Assembly (NCBI GenBank): GCA_012798435.1
Contig: JAAZNF010000043.1
Span: 16,016-80,015 of the forward strand
DNA length: 64,000 nt
Direction of reading: 5' to 3'
From: Myxococcales bacterium
GTDB lineage: Bacteria > Myxococcota > B64-G9
In this document: one piece after another, positions 1 to 8,991 of the stretch
Position numbering within the stretch: position 1 is the first letter of the stretch
How the letters are laid out: the number at the start of each line of letters is the position of its first letter
Made by a program: the position numbers and the translations under genes
Notes under the pieces: model-generated
Told to the model about the DNA's origin: nothing
What the model saw: the letters and a program-made list of their open reading frames with translations, nothing else
Database searches by the model: none

Positions 1-372
1 GATCTGATGCGGCGGATCCTGACCACGAAGGAGTATCTCTCCTGGCTGGAAGCCTTCCTGCCGCCGCCGCAAGACGAACGCTTCCGGCCGCTTCGCGCCC
101 CGGTCGAGGTGCGCGATCCCCAGGATCCGCGCATCGGCCACCTGATCGGTCTCTCGTTCCAGCGCGCCGCCTCGTTCGCTGGCATCGCTGCGGCCCTGCC
201 GCCGGGACATCCCTGGCGGGCCGTCTACACCACCCTCGCCGCCCGTCACCGCACCGAGGCGTTGACGCAGATGTTCGACGCCGGCTACGGCGGCGAGCAC
301 TGGCTGGCCAGCTTCGCCCTGCTGGCCCTCTCTCCCGACGAGACGATGCCGTGTCCTCAACGCCAACCTTGA
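1..372 (+). CDS. DUF2891 family protein, C-terminal part
   Basis: The reading frame is open from the first base, so this is the 3' end of a gene that begins before the window; the ATG at 7 is probably internal. The visible 120 or so residues resemble the end of DUF2891 proteins: an Asp-Leu-Met start of a helix, a WL..FLPP segment, a PVEVRD motif, HLIGLSFQRA and a GEHWLASFA block near the end. DUF2891 proteins are predicted alpha/alpha-toroid proteins without an established activity. The last dozen residues after LALSPDE do not look family-like, so the C-terminus may have drifted. It converges on the kinase gene that follows. Family assignment is from remembered motifs, not a search. Confidence 0.6.
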   Translation, partial: DLMRRILTTKEYLSWLEAFLPPPQDERFRPLRAPVEVRDPQDPRIGHLIGLSFQRAASFAGIAAALPPGHPWRAVYTTLAARHRTEALTQMFDAGYGGEHWLASFALLALSPDETMPCPQRQP

Positions 373-423
373 GACGAACCGGGTCTTCCCGATCGGCTTC
401 GCGTCTGCCAAGCCTGACCCGCC

Positions 424-450
424 AGCCGGCCGGGGCGAGCGAGGCCGGCT
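424..450. terminator. Convergent hairpin between DUF2891 gene and kinase gene
   Basis: AGCCGGCC at 424-431 pairs perfectly with GGCCGGCT at 443-450 around an 11-nt loop. It sits in the 76-bp gap between two convergent genes and overlaps the stop codon of the kinase gene. There is no U-tract, so termination is inferred from position and symmetry only. Confidence 0.35.
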
Positions 451-1627
451 AGATCTCGATGTCCGAGGCCCGTGCCTCGCCGGACGAGCCCGCCGGCGAG
501 GTGGCCGTCGACAGGCGAACCGTGAAGGTGGAGCCGACCCCTGGCTGGCTCTCGACCTGCACCGCACCACCGTACAGGTGGGCCAGGCGCTTCACGATGG
601 ACAGGCCCAGGCCCGAGCCCAGGATGTTGCGGGTGTGCTCGTTCTTGATCCGGGAGAACTCCAGAAACAAGCGTCCGGTGTCCTCCGGCGCGATGCCGAT
701 GCCGCTGTCCGCCACTTGCAAGACGGCCTGCCCCGCCTCGGCGCGGCAGCGTACCTCGACCGTCCCGCCGGCCTTGTTGTACTTCACCGCGTTGGAAACC
801 AGGTTGTTGAGGATGATCTCGATCTCGCCGGGGTCCGCCTGGAGAACCACCGGCGCCTCGGCCACCAACGAGATCGACACCCCCTTGTCCCGCGCCGCCG
901 GCTGCGCCGTCTCGATGGCGCGTCGAGCGACCTCGACGGCGTCCACCGGCTTCAGCGTACGCTGCTTCTGTCCCGACTCGATGCGGGTAAGATCGAGAAG
1001 ATCGAAGATGAGCTTGCTCATGCCCTCCAGGCGAACCAACGAGCGCTCCACCATGCGCCGGGTGCTCTCGGGATCGGATGCCAACTTTTCGTCCTGCAGG
1101 ATGCGCAGATACCCCTCCACCGCCGCCAGCGGGGCCTTCAGCTCGTGCGCCAGCACCGAGAGGAACTGGAAGCGGATCTTCTTGCGCTCCTCGGCCAGGT
1201 TGCGCGCCTGACGCTGCAGGATGTGGTGGCGCACCGCCTTGCGCACCACCGTTTTCATCTCCTCCGGCGTGAAGGGCTTGGCCAGGAAGTCGTAGGCCCC
1301 GAGCTTGGTGGCCTGGACCGCCGTCTCCAGCGAGGCGTAGGCGGTGATCATCACCACCAGGATGTCGAGCCGCTTTTCCAGGATGCGGTTGAGCACGTCG
1401 ATGCCGGTGATGCCGCCGAGCTTGTAGTCCAGGAGCATGAGCTCGGGCGGGGCGGCAGCGATCTTGGCCAGCGCGTCCTCACCCGATTCGCTCAGCTCGA
1501 CCCGGAAGGACACCTCGGCATCCGCCTCCTCCACCCGGCACACGAAGTTGCGCAACGCCCTCTCCACCGCCAGGCGCATGCCCTCCTCGTCGTCCACCAC
1601 CAGGATTCGCAACGCTTCCTTGGCCAT
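449..1627 (-). CDS. Receiver-histidine kinase hybrid (REC-HisKA-HATPase)
   Basis: A 392-residue cytoplasmic protein with an N-terminal receiver domain (acidic pair D12/D13, phosphoacceptor D67 in MLLDYKLGG, T95, K117 in AKPF), then a HisKA dimerisation domain with the H-box histidine at about residue 161 (LAHELKAPL) and a C-terminal HATPase_c domain (N box NNLVSNAVKYN, DSGIGI and GSGLGLSIV boxes). There are no membrane segments, so its input is presumably phosphorylation of the receiver. The receiver is longer than usual between helix 1 and strand 2 (residues about 26-46). It is the last gene of the rex-hyd operon, 12 bp behind the H-cluster-like kinase, which makes a relay with that kinase and the small receiver protein likely. 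Its final output is not visible: no DNA-binding domain is encoded in the operon apart from Rex. Confidence 0.85.
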   Translation of the reverse strand: MAKEALRILVVDDEEGMRLAVERALRNFVCRVEEADAEVSFRVELSESGEDALAKIAAAPPELMLLDYKLGGITGIDVLNRILEKRLDILVVMITAYASLETAVQATKLGAYDFLAKPFTPEEMKTVVRKAVRHHILQRQARNLAEERKKIRFQFLSVLAHELKAPLAAVEGYLRILQDEKLASDPESTRRMVERSLVRLEGMSKLIFDLLDLTRIESGQKQRTLKPVDAVEVARRAIETAQPAARDKGVSISLVAEAPVVLQADPGEIEIILNNLVSNAVKYNKAGGTVEVRCRAEAGQAVLQVADSGIGIAPEDTGRLFLEFSRIKNEHTRNILGSGLGLSIVKRLAHLYGGAVQVESQPGVGSTFTVRLSTATSPAGSSGEARASDIEI

Positions 1628-1639
1628 GCACTCTCGCCT

Positions 1640-3643
1640 CTACCCCGCCTTGAGTTTCCGGGGCAGCGACACCCGGAAGACCGTGCCGGTTGGCCCCGTC
1701 GCCGGATCGCAGTTGGAGCTGAGCGAGATGTCTCCCCGGTGCATCTTGACGATCCCGTACACCACCGCCAGACCCAGGCCGGTGCCTTTGCCCATCTGCT
1801 TGGTGGTGAAGAACGGCTCGAAGATCTTTTTGAAGTTCTCCCGGGGGATGCCAATCCCGGTGTCCTCCACCTCCAACACCACCCAGTTCTCGTCCGCGCG
1901 GGTGCGGACCGTGAGCGTCCCCCCCTGGGGCATGGCGTCGTAGGCGTTGGTGACCAGGTTCGTCAGAATCTGGACCACCTGGTCGCGGTCGATCTCCGCC
2001 GTGGTGTCCGGGGAGTCCTGCTGCACCACGACCTGCACGCCCTGGGGGGGCGGCAGCGCCTGCATGGAGCGGGCCACCAGCGCTCCCAGCTCCGTGGCCT
2101 CGTGCGTCACCTTGTTCTGCCGCGCGAAGTCGAGCAAGCCCGAGACGATCTTCTTGCAGCGCGAGGCCTGCTCCGCGATCATCTCCAGGTCTTTTCGCAC
2201 CGGTGAGTCGGGCGGGCATTCCTCCAGCAGAAGGTGGGCGTACATGAGCACGATGCCCAGCGGGTTGTTCACCTCGTGGGCCACGCCCGCGGCCAGCTGC
2301 CCCATGGAGGCCAGGCGCTCGGAGTGCATCAACGACTCCTGGGTCGAAGCCAGCTGCTGGTTGGAGAGGGACAGCTCGCTGACGGTGGTCTTGAGCTCCT
2401 CGACGATGAAGGGCAGGCACATCTCGCTCTCGGCCAGTCCGTGGTAGATGGCGATGGCGTGCTCGCGGCAGGTGAGGTAGCCGCAGCTGCCGCAGTTCAG
2501 CTCGTCGGCCTTGGACTTCTTCCCCATGCGCGCCAGGATGCGGGCGACTTCTTCCTCGGGCGGGGCCTGGATGCGCCGATCGCGCGGAGCGAAGCCGCGG
2601 GACAGGTTCAGGTTGGCGAGCCGGTTGGTGGTGCGCTGCCAGGTCTCCTCGTCGAAGCTGCCCATGCGAAACCGCACGTAGCGCGACACCTGCGAGCGCC
2701 GCTTGAACAACGTGTCCTTGCTGGTAAGGGCCGGACCGGCGATGCAGCCGTGGCAGGCCAGCATCTCGACCAGGTTGGCCTCCAGCGCGCCCACGGCCAG
2801 CTCACCCACCGCGCAGGTGAAGTTGGTCTTGCCCTCGGTGGCCACCACCTCTCCGGTCATCAGATCCTCGGCGATGTTGGCGGCCTGCAGCATCCCGCCG
2901 GTGATGGGGAACAGCGCCCCCTGCCCGGGATGCGGCGGATCGAAGTCGCTGGGCTCGACAGTTTCGGGCGTGACCCCCCGAGCGGCAAACATCTGGCGCA
3001 GCTCCTCGAAGGTGATGGCCACGTCGACGTTGCCCGGCACCCGGCTGTCCGAGGCCTCCACCTTCTTGGCGATGCAGGGCCCGATGAACACGACCTTCAG
3101 ATCGGCCCCCTCCAGGGCGCGCAGGGCCCGGGCCATGGCCACCATGGGGGACACGATGGGCGCGAGCCGCGGGGTGAGCTCCGGCTGGTATCGCTCCACG
3201 AACCCCACCACCGCCGGGCAGGTGGTGGCCACGTACTGCGCGCCCTTCTTGCGTCCGGCCATGAGCTGACGGTAGCGCTCGGCGACCAGATCTGCGCCGA
3301 AGGCCACCTCGCACACGAGCGAAAACCCCAGGGCGCGGACCATCCCCACCAACACCCGGAAGTCCACCTCGTGGAGGAACTCCACCGGGAAGCTCGGCGC
3401 CAGGATGGCGGCTGCCCGCTGGCCACTGCGCAGGATCTCCTCGACGGGTTCCAGGGTCGAGATGACCTCCTTGGCCCGTTGGGAGCACACGCGGTAGCAG
3501 CTGCCGCAGCCGATGCAGCGCTCGGGGATGACCTCGGCCTGGCTCTTGGACATGCGGATGGCCTTGGCCGGGCACTTGAGCACGCAGGTGAAGCACAATC
3601 GGCAGCGGTTCTTGATGGTCTTGACGAAGCAGGTTTCGTCCAT
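1640..3643 (-). CDS. Sensor histidine kinase with ferredoxin and [FeFe]-hydrogenase-like domain
   Basis: A 667-residue soluble kinase. Residues 14-24 and 43-53 carry two [4Fe-4S] motifs (CxxCxxCxxxC each). About 80-370 resembles the H-cluster domain of [FeFe] hydrogenase, with degenerate signatures: L1 TTCPAVVGF, L2 GPCIAKKVE and L3 ACHGCIAGP. The cysteines that would hold a [4Fe-4S] unit are present, but the L3 spacing is CxxC, not CxxxC, and the usual Met residues of L2 and L3 are lost. Around 395-425 is another Cys-rich iron-sulfur domain (CGSCGYLTC plus a later Cys), then HisKA (VAHEVNNPL) and HATPase_c. It resembles the sensory HsfB-like or group D hydrogenase relatives and is unlikely to turn over H2 quickly. 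The start at 3643 is chosen for its GGAGGA ribosome site. It probably senses H2, CO or redox state for the hydrogenase encoded upstream. Confidence 0.85.
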   Translation of the reverse strand: MDETCFVKTIKNRCRLCFTCVLKCPAKAIRMSKSQAEVIPERCIGCGSCYRVCSQRAKEVISTLEPVEEILRSGQRAAAILAPSFPVEFLHEVDFRVLVGMVRALGFSLVCEVAFGADLVAERYRQLMAGRKKGAQYVATTCPAVVGFVERYQPELTPRLAPIVSPMVAMARALRALEGADLKVVFIGPCIAKKVEASDSRVPGNVDVAITFEELRQMFAARGVTPETVEPSDFDPPHPGQGALFPITGGMLQAANIAEDLMTGEVVATEGKTNFTCAVGELAVGALEANLVEMLACHGCIAGPALTSKDTLFKRRSQVSRYVRFRMGSFDEETWQRTTNRLANLNLSRGFAPRDRRIQAPPEEEVARILARMGKKSKADELNCGSCGYLTCREHAIAIYHGLAESEMCLPFIVEELKTTVSELSLSNQQLASTQESLMHSERLASMGQLAAGVAHEVNNPLGIVLMYAHLLLEECPPDSPVRKDLEMIAEQASRCKKIVSGLLDFARQNKVTHEATELGALVARSMQALPPPQGVQVVVQQDSPDTTAEIDRDQVVQILTNLVTNAYDAMPQGGTLTVRTRADENWVVLEVEDTGIGIPRENFKKIFEPFFTTKQMGKGTGLGLAVVYGIVKMHRGDISLSSNCDPATGPTGTVFRVSLPRKLKAG

Positions 3644-3689
3644 GGGTTCCTCCCCGGCGCTCGCACCGGGGGACGGGGCCACCTACCGC

Positions 3690-4079
3690 TCAACGGTCCA
3701 GCAGGCGATGCACCTCGGCGCGCAGTTGCTCCGGCCGCACCGGCTTGTTGAGGAAGGTGTCCGCCTTGATCCAGGAGCGCACCTCGGGCGACGGCGAGGA
3801 GAAGTTCAGCCCGGTGGCCGCGGCGACGGCGGTCAGGATGATCACCGGGGTCTCGGGGTACAGGCGCTTGACGTGGTGGCACAGCACGAACCCCGAGTCC
3901 TTGTTCTCCATCATCAGGTCGAAGATGGCCAGGTCCGGGATGGCGGTGAGCAGCGCCTCCTCCGCCTCCTCCTGGCTGTGCGCGCCCAACACCTGGTAGC
4001 CCTCGCCCTTCAGGAGCAGCGACACCTGCTCCAGGATGTCGGGGTCGTCGTCCGCGATCAGGATCTTCTTCTGGTTCAT
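3690..4079 (-). CDS. CheY-like single-domain response regulator (hyd operon)
   Basis: A 129-residue receiver domain alone: acidic D10-D12, phosphoacceptor D54 in IFDLMME, Thr in ILTA and Lys in LNKPV near the C-terminus. No output domain is present. The DLMMExxDxG motif around the phosphorylation site recurs in the receiver gene before hydG, so the two are related partners of the same kinase system. It lies between hydA (10 bp) and the sensor kinase (46 bp) in one operon. The start at 4079 is preferred because the longer frame would run back through the end of hydA. Likely shuttles phosphoryl groups between the two kinases of this operon. Confidence 0.88.
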   Translation of the reverse strand: MNQKKILIADDDPDILEQVSLLLKGEGYQVLGAHSQEEAEEALLTAIPDLAIFDLMMENKDSGFVLCHHVKRLYPETPVIILTAVAAATGLNFSSPSPEVRSWIKADTFLNKPVRPEQLRAEVHRLLDR

Positions 4080-4089
4080 GGCCGTATCC

Positions 4090-5817
4090 TTATAGCAGAA
4101 CGTTGCGTTCGTGGTAATGGGTGTGCAGCAGGTGGTGGCTGCGCTCGCCCAACGGTTTGCCCAGGAATTCGGCGTACAGGCGCTGCACCATCTTGTTCTT
4201 GTGGCTGACCCGCAGCGTCTCGTCACGGTCGATCTGGTAAAGGGCGTTCATGCGGGCCCGGACCGCCTCCATGTCGGTGCCCAGAGGCTGGCCGCCGCCG
4301 TTGATGCAACCGCCGGGGCAGGTCATGACCTCGATGAAGGCCAGATCCTTGCGGCCGGCGCGGACCTCGTCGAGCAGCTTGCGGGCGTTCCCCAGCGAGC
4401 TGGCGACCGCCGCGCACAGCTCGAGATCGCCGATCTTGACCCGCGCCTCCTTGATGCCCTTGAGGCCGCGCACCTCCTGGATCTTGAGCTCTGAAAGCTC
4501 AGAGCCGGTAATGAGGAAGTAGGCGGAACGGATGGCGGCCTCCATCACGCCGCCGCTGGCGCCGAACAGCTTGCCGGCGCTGGAGCGCTCGCCGAACGGG
4601 GTGTCCGCGCCCTCGGGTTCCAGGGCCGCCGGGTCCACTCCGCACAGGCGGAACAGGTCGGCCAGCTCCCGCGTGGTGAGCACGTAGTCCACGTCGGGAA
4701 CCATGTTCTGGTTCATCTCCGGACGCTGCGCCTCGAACTTCTTGGCGGTGCAAGGCATGATGGAGACCGAGACGATGCTGCGCGGGTCCCGGCCCTCGCG
4801 CTCGGCGAAGAAGCTCTTCACCAGGGCGCCCATCATCTGCTGAGGGCTCTTGCAGGTGGACAGGTTGGGGATGAAGTCGGGGTAGAACTGCTCCACGAAC
4901 TTGATCCAGCCCGGCGAGCAGGAGGTGAGCATGGGCAGCACCCCGCCCTGCTGGATGCGTTGCACCAGCTCGGAGCCTTCCTCCATGATGGTGAGGTCGG
5001 CGGTGAACGAGGTGTCGAACACCCGGTCGAAGCCGACGCGGCGCAGCGCCGCCACCATCTTGCCGTCGAAGTCCACCCCGGGCTTCATGCCGAACTCCTC
5101 GGCGATGGTCACCGACACCGCCGGGGCGTGCTGGCACACCACCATCTTGTCCGGATCGTTGAGGGCGGCCAGCACCTCGTCCACCGAGCGCTGCTCGTGC
5201 AGGGCGCCGGTGGGACACACGTTGACGCACTGCCCGCAGTTGATGCACGAGGAGACGTTGAGGCCCTTGTTCAGTGCGGTTCCGATGAAGGCGCGGCTGC
5301 CACGCTCGATGAAGTCGATGGCGGCCACGCCCTGGATCTCCTCGCACACGCGCACGCACTTGCCGCACAGGATGCACTTGTCGGGTTCGCGTGCGATGGC
5401 AGGGCCGGAGACGTCCCGCTCTCGATGCACCGCCTTGCCGCGGAACACGCGCTGGGTGACGCCGTGCTCGCGGGCCAGCCGCTGCAAGTCGCACTTTCCG
5501 TTGCGGATGCAGTACAGGCAGTCGTCCGGGTGGCTGGAGAGCAGGAGCTCGACGATGGTGCGGCGCGCCTGGATCACCTCCGGCGAGCGGGTGTTCACCT
5601 TCATGCCTTCGCTCACCGGGAACGAGCACGACGGCACCAAGCCCGGCGCGCCCTCCACCTCCACCACGCACATGCGGCAGGCGCCGGAGGGCAGCAGATC
5701 CTCCATGTAACACAGGGTAGGGATGGGGATCCCCGCCCGCCGGCAGGCGGTCAGGATGGTGTCGCCCTTGCGCGCCTGGACCGCCTGGCCGTTGACCTGG
5801 ATATTGACGTTGCTCAT
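4090..5817 (-). CDS. hydA: [FeFe] hydrogenase catalytic subunit HydA
   Basis: A 575-residue cytoplasmic hydrogenase that reduces protons or oxidises H2 at the H-cluster. Order: N-terminal [2Fe-2S] domain (C36, C47, C50, C64), His/Cys [4Fe-4S] motif (HPDDCLYC...C), two ferredoxin [4Fe-4S] sites (CILCGKCVRVC and CINCGQCVNVC), then the catalytic domain with L1 TSCSPGW, L2 MPCTAKKFE and L3 TCPGGCINGGG, and a small-subunit-like tail ending HTHYHERN. L1 has Ser where several prototypes have a second Cys. The layout matches group A3 enzymes of the multimeric, electron-bifurcating type, without the extra C-terminal [2Fe-2S] domain of the Thermotoga subunit. HydB and HydC are encoded directly upstream, 24 bp away, and the complete HydEFG set is nearby, so the enzyme should be matured and active. 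Confidence 0.97.
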   Translation of the reverse strand: MSNVNIQVNGQAVQARKGDTILTACRRAGIPIPTLCYMEDLLPSGACRMCVVEVEGAPGLVPSCSFPVSEGMKVNTRSPEVIQARRTIVELLLSSHPDDCLYCIRNGKCDLQRLAREHGVTQRVFRGKAVHRERDVSGPAIAREPDKCILCGKCVRVCEEIQGVAAIDFIERGSRAFIGTALNKGLNVSSCINCGQCVNVCPTGALHEQRSVDEVLAALNDPDKMVVCQHAPAVSVTIAEEFGMKPGVDFDGKMVAALRRVGFDRVFDTSFTADLTIMEEGSELVQRIQQGGVLPMLTSCSPGWIKFVEQFYPDFIPNLSTCKSPQQMMGALVKSFFAEREGRDPRSIVSVSIMPCTAKKFEAQRPEMNQNMVPDVDYVLTTRELADLFRLCGVDPAALEPEGADTPFGERSSAGKLFGASGGVMEAAIRSAYFLITGSELSELKIQEVRGLKGIKEARVKIGDLELCAAVASSLGNARKLLDEVRAGRKDLAFIEVMTCPGGCINGGGQPLGTDMEAVRARMNALYQIDRDETLRVSHKNKMVQRLYAEFLGKPLGERSHHLLHTHYHERNVLL

Positions 5818-5841
5818 GGTCGAAGACCTCTCTTTTCGCTC

Positions 5842-8800
5842 TCAGGCCGGCTGGGTGAAGTCGATGTCGCAGCGCAGGCAGCGGCGCGCCTCGCACAGCG
5901 CGTCCCGCTCTTGCACCGCCAGCTCGACCTCGCGGAAGTTGCCCTTGCGGGACTTCGCCGGCAAGTGGATGGCCGACAGCCGGGCCGCCGCCTCGCCTTC
6001 CTCCTCGGCGGAGGCCAGCGGCTCGATGTACACGCTGGGCAGGCGCACCCGCGGGATGACCTTGAGCTGCTTGCCGCTCAAGTAACGGTGGATCATCTCG
6101 GCGGCGTTCTTGCCCGCAGCGATGGCCTGGATGACCGTGTTCGGGCCAGTCACCACGTCGCCGCCGGCGAAGACGCCCGGCTGCCCGGCGGAGCACGTCT
6201 CCTCGTTGATCACCAGGGTGCCGTTCTTGGAGACGGTGAGGCCCTGACAGACGCTGGTGTCTGGATCTTCGCTGATGGCCACGATCAGGGTATCCAGCGG
6301 CACCTCGTACTCGCTGCCCGGCACCGGCACCGGCCGCTGGCGCCCGCTCTTGTCGCGCTCGCCCAGCTTGTTCTTGACGAAGCGCACGCCGCTGAGCTTC
6401 CCAGCGCGGGACAACACCTGCACCGGCGCCACCAGCGTCAGGAGCTCGATGCCCTCCTCCAGCGCCGCCTCGATCTCCTCGGCGTGCGCCGGCATCTCGT
6501 CGCGGGTGCGGCGGTAGAAGATGGTCACGCTCTCGACGCCCTTCTGGCGCACCGCCACCCGCGCCGCGTCGATGGCGGAGTTGCCGCCGCCGATGACCCC
6601 TACCTTGCCGCGGGCCTTGGCCTCGCCGCGCAGGTTGAAGGCCTTCAAGAACTCGATCCCCGGCAGCACCCCCTCCGCCTCCTCTCCCGGGACGCCGAGC
6701 TTCTTGGAGCGGTGCGAGCCCAGCGAGAGGTAGATGGCGCGGAAGCCCTGCTGGCGCAGGCCTTCCAGATCGAAGTCGCGCCCCAGCACCGTGTTGCAGC
6801 GCAGCTCGATGTTCTCGTTGAGCAGGGCGTTGATCTCCTTCTGCAACACGTCGCGGGGCAGCCGGTATTCGGGGATGCCGCACACCAGCATGCCGCCGGG
6901 CTTGCACTCCTTCTCGAAGATCGTGACCCGGTACCCCTGGAGCGAGAGCTGGTGGGCGGCCGTCAGGCCCGCCGGCCCGGCGCCGATCACCGCCACCCGC
7001 GGCGCGTCCGGAGCGGCGCGCTTCACCACGAACTTGTAGGCCGAGGGGTCCACCCGGTCCACCGTGAAGCGTTTCAAGGTGCGGATGGCGATGGGGTCGC
7101 CGCCGGTGGTGCCGGCGCGGCAGCTCTTCTCGCAGGGATGGTTGCACACCCGGGCGCAGGCCGAGGGGAAGGGATTGGCCTGGCGGATGACCCGGTAGGC
7201 CTCCTCGTACTCGCCGCGCCCGATGTGGGCCACGTAGCGCCACACCTCGGTGCCCACCGGACAGCCGTTCTGGCAGGGGGCGCCGGTGAGCTCCTTGCAG
7301 CCCCCGGCCGGGCAGCGCCGCTCGTAGATGTGGGCCTCGTACTCGTCGCGGAACCAGCGCAGCGTGGACAGCACCGGGTTGGGCGCCGTCTTGCCCAGCC
7401 CGCACAGCGAGGTCTTGCGGATCACCTCGGCCAGCTCCTGGAGGTACATCACGCCCTGGAAGCGCTCCAGCGCGTCGTTGTCTTCCTCCTTGCGGCGCGG
7501 GCGGGTGATGGCCTGCAGGATCTCCAACATGCGCCGGGTGCCGACGCGGCAGGGGATGCACTTGCCGCAAGACTCCTTCTGGATGAACTCCATGAAGAAC
7601 TTGGCCAGGTCCACCATGCAGGTGTTCTCGTCCATCACTACCAGGCCGCCCGAGCCCACGATGGCGCCCAGGGACTGGAGCGACTCGTAGTCGATGGAGA
7701 CGTCCAGTTGGCTGGCGGGGATGCAGCCGCCGGAGGGCCCGCCCATCTGGGCGGCCTTGAACTTCTTGCCGCCGGCCACGCCGCCGCCGATGCCCTCCAC
7801 GATCTCCCGCAGGGTGGTGCCGAAGGCCACCTCCACCAGGCCGATGTTGTTCACCGCTCCCACCAGCGAGAACACCTTGGTGCCCTTGGACTTCTCGCTG
7901 CCGATGCCGGCGAACCAGGCCGCGCCCTTGTTGATGATGTGCGGCACGTTGCACCAGGTCTCGACGTTGTTGATGTTCGAGGGCTTGCCGAACAGGCCCG
8001 ACTGGGCGGGGAACGGCGGCCGCGGGCGGGGCATGCCGCGCTTGCCCTCGATGCTGTTCATGAGGGCCGTCTCCTCGCCACACACGAAGGCGCCCGCGCC
8101 GACCTTGACCGTCATGTCCAGGTTGAAGCCGGAGCCCAGGATGTCCTGGCCGAGCAGGCCGCAAGCCTTGGCCTGCGCGATGGCCTTGTGGAGCTGTTGG
8201 ATGGCCAGCGGGTATTCGGCGCGGCAATAGATGTAGGCCTTGCTGGCGCCGATGGCATAGGCGCCGATGATCATGCCCTCGATCATCAGGTGGGGGTTGC
8301 CCTCGATCTCGGAGCGGTTCATGTAGGCGCCGGGATCGCCCTCGTCGGCGTTGCAGATGATGTACTTGGTGTCGCCCGGCTGCTGCCGGCACATCTCCCA
8401 CTTGCGGCCCGTGGAGAAGCCGGCACCGCCGCGGCCGCGCAGCCCCGAGGCCTTGACCTCGGCGATCACCTCCTCGGGGGTGAGCCGGGTCAGGGTCTTG
8501 GCCAGGGCGGAATATCCGCCGATGCGAATGTAGTCGTCGATGGAGGTGGGATCCAGGTGGCCGTTCTCCGACAGGATGATGCGCATCTGCTTCTTGTAGA
8601 AGGGCACGTCCTGTTCGCGCAGGATGCGCTCGCCGCTGGCGGGATCTACGTACTGCAGGCGCTCCACCACGCCGTGCTCCACGCAGGTCACCCGCACCAG
8701 CTCGTCGGCGTCTTCGGCCTTCACCCGCACGTAGAAGATGTTCTCGGGACGGACCACCACGATGGGGCCGCGCTCGCAGAAGCCGTGGCAACCCGTGACC

Positions 8801-8991
8801 TTCACCTCGATCTTGTCCTGCAAGGCGTATTTCTTCACCGCCGCCTGGAGCGCCTCGACCAGCGAGACGGAGCCCTGGGCGTTGCAGCCCGTGCCGCCGC
8901 ACACGCAGATGCGGACCTTGGAGGGATCGTGGGCGGCGATCAAACGCTCGCGGTAGGTGGTGAGCTGTTTTTCGTTTTCGAAGCGCATCAT
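5842..8991 (-). CDS. hydB: HydB-type NADH/FMN subunit fused to GltD/NfnB-like flavoprotein
   Basis: A 1049-residue fusion. Residues about 20-125 form a thioredoxin-like [2Fe-2S] domain (CGGTGC...GCHGFC); about 150-470 is the NuoF core with FMN/NADH motifs (GLRGRGGAGF, CNADEGDPGA) and an SLBB region; about 480-540 holds the NuoF [4Fe-4S] site (ESCGKCIPC). The second half, from about 590, is a GltD/Fer4_20 iron-sulfur domain (GAPCQNGCP, CNHPCEKSC) followed by a pyridine nucleotide-disulfide oxidoreductase (FAD VIGAGPAGL, second Rossmann GGGNSAID, distal GGDVVTGP). Ordinary HydB stops after the NuoF and ferredoxin parts, so the added flavoprotein should let the complex exchange electrons with a second nicotinamide pool, probably NADP(H). 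It overlaps hydC by 4 bp (ATGA); a second ATG at 8988 is possible. Confidence 0.93.
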   Translation of the reverse strand: MMRFENEKQLTTYRERLIAAHDPSKVRICVCGGTGCNAQGSVSLVEALQAAVKKYALQDKIEVKVTGCHGFCERGPIVVVRPENIFYVRVKAEDADELVRVTCVEHGVVERLQYVDPASGERILREQDVPFYKKQMRIILSENGHLDPTSIDDYIRIGGYSALAKTLTRLTPEEVIAEVKASGLRGRGGAGFSTGRKWEMCRQQPGDTKYIICNADEGDPGAYMNRSEIEGNPHLMIEGMIIGAYAIGASKAYIYCRAEYPLAIQQLHKAIAQAKACGLLGQDILGSGFNLDMTVKVGAGAFVCGEETALMNSIEGKRGMPRPRPPFPAQSGLFGKPSNINNVETWCNVPHIINKGAAWFAGIGSEKSKGTKVFSLVGAVNNIGLVEVAFGTTLREIVEGIGGGVAGGKKFKAAQMGGPSGGCIPASQLDVSIDYESLQSLGAIVGSGGLVVMDENTCMVDLAKFFMEFIQKESCGKCIPCRVGTRRMLEILQAITRPRRKEEDNDALERFQGVMYLQELAEVIRKTSLCGLGKTAPNPVLSTLRWFRDEYEAHIYERRCPAGGCKELTGAPCQNGCPVGTEVWRYVAHIGRGEYEEAYRVIRQANPFPSACARVCNHPCEKSCRAGTTGGDPIAIRTLKRFTVDRVDPSAYKFVVKRAAPDAPRVAVIGAGPAGLTAAHQLSLQGYRVTIFEKECKPGGMLVCGIPEYRLPRDVLQKEINALLNENIELRCNTVLGRDFDLEGLRQQGFRAIYLSLGSHRSKKLGVPGEEAEGVLPGIEFLKAFNLRGEAKARGKVGVIGGGNSAIDAARVAVRQKGVESVTIFYRRTRDEMPAHAEEIEAALEEGIELLTLVAPVQVLSRAGKLSGVRFVKNKLGERDKSGRQRPVPVPGSEYEVPLDTLIVAISEDPDTSVCQGLTVSKNGTLVINEETCSAGQPGVFAGGDVVTGPNTVIQAIAAGKNAAEMIHRYLSGKQLKVIPRVRLPSVYIEPLASAEEEGEAAARLSAIHLPAKSRKGNFREVELAVQERDALCEARRCLRCDIDFTQPA

